DNA from: an uncultured Nocardiopsis sp.
GTDB lineage: Bacteria; Actinomycetota; Actinomycetes; Streptosporangiales; Streptosporangiaceae
Direction: 5' to 3'
Assembly: GCA_937957845.1 (NCBI GenBank)
Contig: CALGOD010001019.1
Span: 1-7,362, forward strand
Length of the DNA: 7,362 bases
Of this stretch, positions 1 through 5,148 are shown piece by piece. The translations under genes were made by a program, and so were the position numbers. Under the pieces are notes generated by a model. It worked only from the letters and a program-made list of their open reading frames with translations, did not search any database and was not told where the DNA came from. Within the stretch, counting starts at the first letter, position 1, and the number at the start of each line of letters is the position of its first letter.

Positions 1-115
1 TGGGTAAACCCGCAGGTCAGTGACTGCGCTCCCCGCGCACGCGGGGATGGTCCCGACCTGATGACCGCGCTCCGGTTGCTCTCGGGGTACTCCCCGTGCA
101 CGCGGGGGCGGCCCC
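1..115 (+). CRISPR. Trailer end of a type I-E CRISPR array (2 repeats, 1 complete spacer)
   Basis: Two 29-nt repeats lie at 26-54 and 87-115, separated by a 32-nt spacer at 55-86. This is exactly the 61-nt period of type I-E arrays. Bases 1-25 would be the tail of a preceding spacer. The repeat has the I-E shape: a CCCCGC / GCGGGG palindrome around GCAC, then GATGGTCCC, which by analogy with E. coli gives the crRNA 5' handle. That orientation puts the leader and cas genes to the left, outside the window. The last repeat differs from the first at 6 of 29 positions (2, 3, 11, 22, 23, 26), including the handle, as is usual for the oldest repeat at the trailer. No further copy appears to the right. 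No cas gene is visible, so activity cannot be judged. Confidence 0.88.
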
Positions 116-216
116 ACCCTCTCCGACCCCTCAACGGCAGGCCGATTTCGGTCGGCCGCTGGAGGTGACCGGAAACGGTGCCGATGCTGCACAAGGGGTC
201 CGAACTGGGATGATCT

Positions 217-261
217 TGCTCCCAGCGTCACTTTCGACGGCCCATAGTGACGCTGGGGGCA
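217..261. repeat. Long inverted repeat / hairpin
   Basis: Arms 221-232 and 246-257 are perfect 12-bp reverse complements separated by 13 nt. The pairing extends outward to 217/261 with one T-G mismatch (220/258), which would be a G-U pair in RNA, giving a 16-bp stem. There is no T-run on either side, so it is not a classic intrinsic terminator. It could be a factor-binding palindrome, a structured RNA element, or an insulator after the CRISPR array. The structure is certain from the sequence; its role is unknown. Confidence 0.7.
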
Positions 262-324
262 CTGTCGTCGGGTGGCAGCGGGAGCGGGGCCCTTTTCGGT
301 CACCGAGTCCGTACGCCGTCACCG

Positions 325-356
325 CCCTCACCGCCGCTGTCCCTCACCGCCGCTGT
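325..356. repeat. 16-bp perfect tandem duplication
   Basis: The 16-mer CCCTCACCGCCGCTGT occurs at 325-340 and again immediately at 341-356. A third, degenerate copy follows at 357-372 (12 of 16 positions match). It lies in non-coding sequence. It may be a slippage product or iterated binding sites; nothing in the sequence decides between these. Confidence 0.75.
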
Positions 357-432
357 CCGTCACGGCCGTGGTCCCCTTCCGGGCCCCTCTCCCACGGCGG
401 CGTGGCACTGTTCCGGACGGGGCTCCTGTGGC

Positions 433-458
433 GTGTGCTCGCTGGTGGCGCCGGGTAG
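433..458 (+). promoter_or_regulatory. Possible SigB-like promoter for the 496-666 gene
   Basis: GTGT (433-436) and GGGTAG (453-458) are separated by 16 nt, fitting the actinomycete SigB-type pattern GNNT-N14-16-GGGTAY except for the last base. The -10-like element lies 37 nt before the ATG at 496. GNNT is a weak motif in GC-rich DNA, so the support is mainly the GGGTA element and its position. Confidence 0.3.
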
Positions 459-495
459 GGGGTGGGCCAGGTATTCGACAGGGAGGAGACCGAAG

Positions 496-666
496 ATGAG
501 CGTTCCGGAGGAGTCCAGGCCCAAGACCACGGACACCGACCAGGTCGTCTCCAGCGACCACAGCGACGACGCGCGCGAACCCGACACTCGGGAAGAGCTG
601 GAGGCCGAGCTGCAGGACGCGATGAAGAGGGAGAACCTGCGCCGGGAGGACTTCGGGCCGGAGTAG
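496..666 (+). CDS. Small acidic protein of unknown function (56 aa)
   Basis: I do not recognise a family. The ATG at 496 is preceded by a strong purine-rich site (GGGAGGAGA, 481-489) at suitable spacing. The frame stays open further upstream, but with low-complexity sequence and no comparable binding site, so this start is preferred. The product is strongly acidic (18 Asp/Glu against 8 Arg/Lys). Residues 1-30 are Ser/Thr/Asp-rich and probably disordered. Residues 31-50 (TREELEAELQDAMKRENLRR) look like one charged amphipathic helix. There is no signal peptide, membrane segment or cysteine. It is followed at once by a perfect terminator hairpin, so it seems to be a single-gene unit. A cytosolic small regulatory or stress-related protein is a guess only. 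Confidence 0.7.
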   Translation: MSVPEESRPKTTDTDQVVSSDHSDDAREPDTREELEAELQDAMKRENLRREDFGPE

Positions 667-677
667 TCACAGCCCAA

Positions 678-710
678 GAGAGCGCCGGACCGTGTCGGTC
701 CGGCGCTCTC
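678..710 (+). terminator. Hairpin terminator after the small acidic gene
   Basis: A perfect 14-bp stem (678-691 with 697-710) closes a 5-nt loop, 11 bp after the stop codon at 664-666. There is no strong U-tract, as is common for actinomycete terminators. Confidence 0.8.
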
Positions 711-757
711 GTCGTGATGTGACCGGCGCTCGTGGAGACCCTCGACGAGCACCGCGA

Positions 758-800
758 CGAGAGGGGGTGGCCCGTTCCCCGAACGGGCCACCCCCTCTCG
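758..800 (-). terminator. Hairpin terminator for the minus-strand gene block
   Basis: A perfect 20-bp stem (758-777 with 781-800) closes a 3-nt loop, immediately downstream of the minus-strand stop at 806. It has no U-tract but is very stable. Together with the 678-710 hairpin it insulates two convergent transcripts; it could act in both directions. Confidence 0.85.
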
Positions 801-805
801 GAACC

Positions 806-1162
806 TCAGCGAATGGGCGGGTCTCCGCCCTCCGGTGGTGGTTTTCGGTCCTCACCGGGCGAGCTCCCCCAGGAGGGAGGCGGATCCCCTCCTTCGGGTG
901 GGGGTCTTTCATCGGTGCCCGAGGAGGGGTCGCCCGCGGTGCCCTCACCCGGTCGGACGGTCCCCGTTCCGGGGGCCTTGTCCCATCCGGTCGGGTAGCG
1001 CCTGCCGTCGGGCTGTTCCTTCCAGTACTCCGGTGAGCGCACGGCCGCCTGTTTGCGGATGGTCTCCCGACGGATGATCCACAGCACGATGAGGATCACC
1101 GCGATCGGGATGGCGATGGACGCCAGGATTCCGACCAACCAGCCGAGCGTCGGCCACTCCAT
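806..1162 (-). CDS. Small one-helix membrane protein with proline-rich tail (118 aa)
   Basis: I do not recognise a named family. Residues about 6-30 (starting LGWLVGILASIA) form one clear transmembrane helix. It is followed by a basic stretch (RRETIRKQ, 31-38), which by the positive-inside rule places the tail in the cytoplasm. Residues 44-60 hold a Tyr/Trp-rich patch (SPEYWKEQPDGRRYPTGW). The last 50 residues are Pro/Gly/Asp-rich and contain the nonapeptide PPPEGGDPP twice (87-95 and 108-116), so this part is probably disordered. The ATG at 1162 is preceded by a purine-rich site (GGAAAGGGGG on the minus strand). It starts 33 bp after the stop of the copper-storage gene and is last before the 758-800 terminator, so it is probably co-transcribed with it. 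A membrane anchor or small stress-envelope protein is a guess. Confidence 0.8.
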   Translation of the reverse strand: MEWPTLGWLVGILASIAIPIAVILIVLWIIRRETIRKQAAVRSPEYWKEQPDGRRYPTGWDKAPGTGTVRPGEGTAGDPSSGTDERPPPEGGDPPPSWGSSPGEDRKPPPEGGDPPIR

Positions 1163-1195
1163 GACCGCCCCCTTTCCTTCGGTGGTGTCGGCTCC

Positions 1196-1600
1196 TCACA
1201 GGGCCGCGAGCAGTTCGCGGCAGGCGCTCTCGCACCGACGGCACGCCTCGGCGCAGACCCAGCAGTGCTCGTGCCGTTCGGCGTGCCGCTCGCACTCCTC
1301 GCCGCACATGCGGCAGGCCTCCGCGCAGGCCTTCAACAGGGCTCTGACCAGGGCCTCGTCCCCCTCGGTCCGGTGGGAGAGGACCCGCTGTGTGGCCTCG
1401 CACAGCTGCGCGCAGTTCAGGTTGGACCGCACACACCCGACCAGGTCCGTCACGTTCGACTCGCCCAGGCAGGCGTCCGCGCACAGGGTGCAGGCCTGTG
1501 CGCACCTTCCACAGGCCTCGATGCAAGCGCGCAGCCTCTGGTCGACCCCGAGGCCTCGACGCGCGGGGTGGGTGTCCAGCATCTGTTCGACGACGCTCAT
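1196..1600 (-). CDS. Csp-type four-helix-bundle copper-storage protein (134 aa, 18 Cys)
   Basis: The protein has 18 cysteines in helical CxxxC and CxxC spacing: 26, 30, 33, 37, 40, 44, 56, 63, 67, 92, 96, 99, 103, 113, 116, 120, 123 and 127. Several His also lie at 106-112. This is the pattern of the Csp / DUF326 family, in which Cys line the core of a four-helix bundle and bind many Cu(I) ions. There is no signal or twin-arginine peptide, so it resembles the cytosolic Csp3 branch, which stores or buffers Cu(I). Length (about 130 aa) is normal. The ATG at 1600 is preceded by GAGGAGGA at good spacing. It lies 33 bp after the P450 stop and 33 bp before the membrane gene, suggesting one transcript. 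No copper sensor or exporter is visible nearby. Family assignment is confident; metal content is inferred from the family. Confidence 0.9.
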   Translation of the reverse strand: MSVVEQMLDTHPARRGLGVDQRLRACIEACGRCAQACTLCADACLGESNVTDLVGCVRSNLNCAQLCEATQRVLSHRTEGDEALVRALLKACAEACRMCGEECERHAERHEHCWVCAEACRRCESACRELLAAL

Positions 1601-1633
1601 CTGTCCTCCTCGGCCGGTTTGCGCAGCCCCTAC

Positions 1634-3007
1634 TCAGAGCGAGAAACGCAGTGTGAAGTGGTTCAGCGACCTGGGCAGACCCGACGCGGGCAGCGGGCCG
1701 CCCGCGTCCACACGGGTCAGGTCGCCTCCTCGGACCAGTGCGCGCAGAAAGAGGGAGATCATCAGTGGTACCGAGTCGATTCCCGCGCATGCGGCGGGAC
1801 CGTGGCTGAAGGGCACCAGGCCTGGTTCGCGTTCGGCGCGTCCATCGAGCCAGATCCCGGGTTCGAAGGTGTCGGCGTACGGGAGCCGGGAGGGGTCCCG
1901 GTGGAAGTAGGAGCTCAGAATCAGGAAGGCGGTGCCGGCCTCGAAGACCTCCTCCCGCCAGAAGGTCCGACGTGTGCTCTCCCGGATCACCATGAGGGTG
2001 GTCGGCCACAGCCGTACCGACTCGCGTACCGTCGCGCGTAGGAGCGGCAGGTCGAGTCCCTCGCGGTCCTCGATCTCCTCGCGCGCCGCGTGCGCTCCCG
2101 GGCTGAGCGAGGTCAGTAGTGCCAGGGACCGGAAGGCGGCGATGGCGGCGGCGTCGAAGGCGAACAGCCAGTGCGCCACCTGGTCCTGCGGACGTATGCC
2201 GGCGCCGTCACCCGAGCGTTCCGTGTGGGGGTACGTCTCCGAGGTCAGTCGGGCGGCGAGGGTGCCCGGTTCGGCGCGTTCGACGGCCGCGCGGACCCGG
2301 TCGAGGAACTCGTCGGCGGTCGCGCGGCGGGCGGGGGCCAGGTACGACCAGTTCGCGCGCGCACGTAGTTCGCCCAGCAACGCGGTCATGCGATAGTCGT
2401 CCGCGGCGAAGGAGCCGAAGATCACGCGCCGGGCCATCGCGTGGAAGGAACGAGAGAACCGCGACCAGTCCAGCTCGTCCCCTCCGCGTAGCGCCAGCGC
2501 CAGGGCGAGCGCCTCCTCGTCGGCGTGTGCGGCGAGGACGTCCCCGTCGGGGTGGATCGCCTGGCCGGGGACCAGGGCGGCCTCGTTGGCCGCGCGTCGC
2601 CGTGGCCGGTCCGCGTGGTCGGAGATCAGGACGCCGTGGGGCTGGAAGTGCGCCAGCGCGCCGGTCTTCTCCCTCCCCCCGGGGGAGAAAGGTTCGGGGG
2701 TCTCCTCCAGCAGCCGGCGTACGTCCTGTTCGGACAGCACCAGTGCGGCCCGCCGCCCCGCCAGGCGCAGAGGAAGCGGGTCGTCGCCGTGGCGTTCGCG
2801 CATCTCGCGCAGGACGTCGGCCGCCTTGCGGTCGGCGTCCAGGGTCGCCACCAGCCCGCTCATCAGGGGGCGGCGTACGATCGCCCCCCGCGCCACCTGG
2901 GGCAACAGGACCGAGGTCAGTACGCGCACCGTCTCCGACGCGTCCAGGCGACGCGCTCCGTGCGCACGGTCCGCCGTGGCCTGCGTCTGTTGCCGTTGTC
3001 CGGGCAT
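1634..3007 (-). CDS. Atypical cytochrome P450 (457 aa)
   Basis: The haem-thiolate loop is FSHGPAACAG (400-409), with Cys407 as iron ligand, fitting FxxGxxxCxG. The K-helix ExxR is E329-S-V-R332, and HRDP lies at 369-372. Two standard motifs are altered. The I-helix reads FAFDAAA (282-288), so the usual Thr after the acidic residue, needed for proton delivery to bound O2, is Ala286. The PERF-like segment reads FEPGIW (381-386), with no Arg. A loss of oxygen-activation residues can mean peroxide use, non-monooxygenase chemistry or a substrate-assisted mechanism; which applies here is unknown. The ATG at 3007 follows an AGGGAGAA site. A longer frame from 3280 would overlap the hydrolase gene by about 170 bp with non-P450 sequence, so I reject it. 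No redox partner is encoded nearby. There is no membrane anchor, so the protein should be soluble. Confidence 0.92.
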   Translation of the reverse strand: MPGQRQQTQATADRAHGARRLDASETVRVLTSVLLPQVARGAIVRRPLMSGLVATLDADRKAADVLREMRERHGDDPLPLRLAGRRAALVLSEQDVRRLLEETPEPFSPGGREKTGALAHFQPHGVLISDHADRPRRRAANEAALVPGQAIHPDGDVLAAHADEEALALALALRGGDELDWSRFSRSFHAMARRVIFGSFAADDYRMTALLGELRARANWSYLAPARRATADEFLDRVRAAVERAEPGTLAARLTSETYPHTERSGDGAGIRPQDQVAHWLFAFDAAAIAAFRSLALLTSLSPGAHAAREEIEDREGLDLPLLRATVRESVRLWPTTLMVIRESTRRTFWREEVFEAGTAFLILSSYFHRDPSRLPYADTFEPGIWLDGRAEREPGLVPFSHGPAACAGIDSVPLMISLFLRALVRGGDLTRVDAGGPLPASGLPRSLNHFTLRFSL

Positions 3008-3057
3008 CGGAACCGTTCTCCCTCGGTCGGTGCACCACATGTCTGGAAAGTCCTGGT

Positions 3058-3090
3058 GCCGGGGCGGGTCCTTCCGCGACCCGCCCCGGC
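3058..3090 (-). terminator. Intergenic hairpin between CocE hydrolase and P450
   Basis: A perfect 13-bp GC-rich stem (3058-3070 with 3078-3090) with a 7-nt loop begins about 18 bp after the hydrolase stop (3109) and ends about 50 bp before the P450 start. It has no U-tract. It may terminate or attenuate transcription, or stabilise the upstream mRNA, so the block may be two transcripts or one with reduced distal expression. Confidence 0.6.
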
Positions 3091-3108
3091 CGCGGGCTCG
3101 TCCGCCGG

Positions 3109-5133
3109 TCACAGGTGGTCGCGCGGCAGCGTCCGGATCCACTCCCGGGAGAAGATCCGTTCCTCCCCCTCGTAGGCGTCGAGTGTGGCGTACACCCGGA
3201 AGTCGGTCTCGGAGCATTCCAGCACCGTGTGGGTCTCGGTCCGGGTGCTCCACCCGTCCCGCGCGAAGCGCATCGTCCACGACGATCGACCCCGAGCGGA
3301 CGTGAAGTCGTCGGCCACGGACTCGTAGAGCTCGTAGGCGCGCCGTCCCACGTCCAGGTCGATGTCGTCGAAGTGCAGGATGCCGCCGTCCTTGACGATC
3401 TCCAGGGACGAGTGGGTGTCCACCAGGTCACGGTGGACGATCCAGCGGTGCTCGGGGTTCTCCCGGCGGGTGGTGGGGATCTCCGGTGTCCCCTCCGGTG
3501 CCTCGAAGGGCTGCGGGTTCGGGTCCTCACCCTCGGGGATCGGGCGTACCGGGAGCAGCAGGCGGCTGTTCTCCGGGTGCACGGTCATCAGGACCGGGCG
3601 TGGCGGCGGCCAGGCCAGCGGCCAGTAGGAGGTGGACAGCGACAGGCGGATCCGGTGACCGGCGGGGAAGACCTGCGCGACGCCGTTCAGCGTCACCTTC
3701 ACCCTGCAGCGCTCACCCGGCTTCATCTCCTCGGGGCGCTCGTGCCCGTCGCGGTGGGTGAGGTTGAGCAGGCCGTAGGTCACACGGGTGGCGCTGCCGT
3801 CGGGTGCGACGTCGACCAGCCGCGCCGCGACCATGGCCACCGGCTCGGTGACCGACACGTCCAACTCCACTTCCGGAGCGCCCAGGATCTCCACGTCCTC
3901 GGCCAGCACGTCGCTGTCGAAGACCAGGGAGCCGCCGTCCTCCTCGCGTTGGTCGTAGGGCAGGTCCGGGGGAGCGTTGTAGGACGCCCACTTGCCGGCG
4001 AACTGGCCGACCGTCAGCGGTGAACGCAGGGTCAGCGACTCGGCGCTCACCTCCTCCCCGGGACGGCCGATGCGATACCTGGCCAGCGGGTAGGCGGTGT
4101 CCTCCACGCCTGGGGAGGGCCACTTCTGTTCGCGTACCCAGCGGCCGGGGCGTTCCTTGTAGGCGGTGGAGGGCGGAACGCTGTCCTGCATCCACGCCCA
4201 CAGCGACGGTCCGGCGTCGACGCCGTTGTCCACGCCCTTGAGCCAGTGGTCCAACCAGCGCACGACCTCCTGGAGGTAGCCGATGGCCGGGCCCGGCGCG
4301 CCCATGTGGGGGTAGCGGTGCGACCAGGGGCCGATCAGCCCTTGTGCGGGCGCCTCCAGGTTCTCCAGGAGGCGGAAGACGGCGTTGGAGTAACCGTCGG
4401 CCCAGCCGCTGGAGGCCAGGACCGGGCAGCGCACCTGGGAGTAGTCCTCCGACACCGAGGCGTGCCGCCAGTAGTCGTCGCGGCGTTGGTGGCGCAACCA
4501 CTCCAGCACCCACGGTTCGGTGGCCTCCAGACGCTCCCGCCACATCTCGCGCCAGGCGTCGCCGACCGTCGCGGGGTCGGGTGGGCAGGTCGCTGCGGAG
4601 AACATCGTCCCCGCCTCGGCGAGGTTGTCCGAGAGCAGGCAGCCGCCCATGTAGTGGAAGTCGTCGCCGTAACGGTCGTCGGTGAAGGAGCTGATGATGA
4701 TCGTGCCGAGGCTGGGGGGCCGCCTCGCCGCCACCTGCAGCGCGGCGAACCCTCCCCAGGACAGTCCCATCATGCTCGTCCGACCGTCGCACCAGGGCTG
4801 TTCGGCCAGCCAGGCCAGGATCTCCTCGGCGTCCAGCTGCTCGCGTTCGAGGTACTCGTCGGTGAGCACGCCCTCGGAGTCGCCGGTCCCGCGCAGGTCC
4901 ACGCGGACGCAGGCGTACCCGTGGCCGGCGATGTAGGGGTGGTGCATGGAGTCGCGTACGGCGGTCAGGTCACGTCTGCGGTAGGGGATGTACTCCAGAA
5001 CCGCCGGGACCGGGGTCACGTCGGAGGAGGTCGCCCGCCACACCCGGGCGGCCAGGCGAACGCCGTCCGACATGGGGATCCACACGTGTTCCTCGGTGTG
5101 GACGGTATGCGGCAGGTTCTTGACCACGTGCAT
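3109..5133 (-). CDS. CocE/NonD family serine hydrolase (674 aa)
   Basis: This is a member of the cocaine esterase / X-Pro dipeptidyl-peptidase (S15-like) superfamily, which hydrolyses esters or amides by a Ser-Asp-His triad. Visible residues: nucleophile elbow GLSWGG (Ser125), Asp246 in SSGWADGYSN, His272 in GPWSHRYPH, and Tyr51 in EYIPYRRRD at the position of the oxyanion-hole Tyr of CocE. RVDLRGTGDSEG (77-88) is also typical. Residues about 1-300 form the alpha/beta-hydrolase core with an inserted helical cap (about 150-235). Residues about 365-555 fit the C-terminal jelly-roll domain (GAPEVELDVS, GHRIRLSLSTSYW). An extra stretch of about 115 residues (560-674) follows, so the protein is longer than the roughly 570 residues of CocE. 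There is no signal peptide, so it is probably cytosolic. The start has GAGGAGGA upstream and lies 15 bp after the ATP-grasp stop, so the two are surely co-transcribed. The substrate is unknown. Confidence 0.93.
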   Translation of the reverse strand: MHVVKNLPHTVHTEEHVWIPMSDGVRLAARVWRATSSDVTPVPAVLEYIPYRRRDLTAVRDSMHHPYIAGHGYACVRVDLRGTGDSEGVLTDEYLEREQLDAEEILAWLAEQPWCDGRTSMMGLSWGGFAALQVAARRPPSLGTIIISSFTDDRYGDDFHYMGGCLLSDNLAEAGTMFSAATCPPDPATVGDAWREMWRERLEATEPWVLEWLRHQRRDDYWRHASVSEDYSQVRCPVLASSGWADGYSNAVFRLLENLEAPAQGLIGPWSHRYPHMGAPGPAIGYLQEVVRWLDHWLKGVDNGVDAGPSLWAWMQDSVPPSTAYKERPGRWVREQKWPSPGVEDTAYPLARYRIGRPGEEVSAESLTLRSPLTVGQFAGKWASYNAPPDLPYDQREEDGGSLVFDSDVLAEDVEILGAPEVELDVSVTEPVAMVAARLVDVAPDGSATRVTYGLLNLTHRDGHERPEEMKPGERCRVKVTLNGVAQVFPAGHRIRLSLSTSYWPLAWPPPRPVLMTVHPENSRLLLPVRPIPEGEDPNPQPFEAPEGTPEIPTTRRENPEHRWIVHRDLVDTHSSLEIVKDGGILHFDDIDLDVGRRAYELYESVADDFTSARGRSSWTMRFARDGWSTRTETHTVLECSETDFRVYATLDAYEGEERIFSREWIRTLPRDHL

Positions 5134-5148
5134 GGACCGGGTCCTCCT

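Larger units (their letters stand above)
116..480. other. Gene-free region between CRISPR trailer and small acidic gene
   Basis: I see no convincing gene in this stretch. The open frames crossing it give low-complexity Pro/Arg/Ser/Gly translations in several overlapping frames, have no good ribosome binding site and resemble no family I know. What it does hold is listed separately: an inverted repeat (217-261), a 16-bp tandem duplication (325-356) with a weaker third copy, and a possible alternative-sigma promoter near 433-458. Confidence 0.6.

Noticed and set aside
96..458. + strand open frame of 120 codons next to the CRISPR trailer
   Set aside because: It begins inside the last CRISPR repeat, has no ribosome binding site, and its translation is low-complexity.
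247..495. Longer version of the 496-666 gene
   Set aside because: The upstream residues are low-complexity and the strong ribosome binding site is only in front of the ATG at 496.
728..750. Short 6-bp inverted repeat between the two terminators
   Set aside because: Six base pairs with an 11-nt loop is expected by chance in this composition.
945..2009. Minus-strand frame of 354 codons covering the membrane protein, Csp and the P450 end
   Set aside because: It is a shadow frame. The overlapping genes have clear features (transmembrane helix, 18 patterned Cys, P450 Cys loop) and their own ribosome binding sites.
3008..3280. N-terminal extension of the P450 frame to 3280
   Set aside because: It would overlap the 3' end of the hydrolase gene and the intergenic hairpin. 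The extra residues are Arg/Gly-rich with no P450 character, and the ATG at 3007 has a good ribosome binding site.
2119..4023. Long + strand open frame (634 codons) opposite P450 and CocE
   Set aside because: Its translation is Arg/Pro/Gly low-complexity for long stretches, and it covers two well-supported minus-strand genes.
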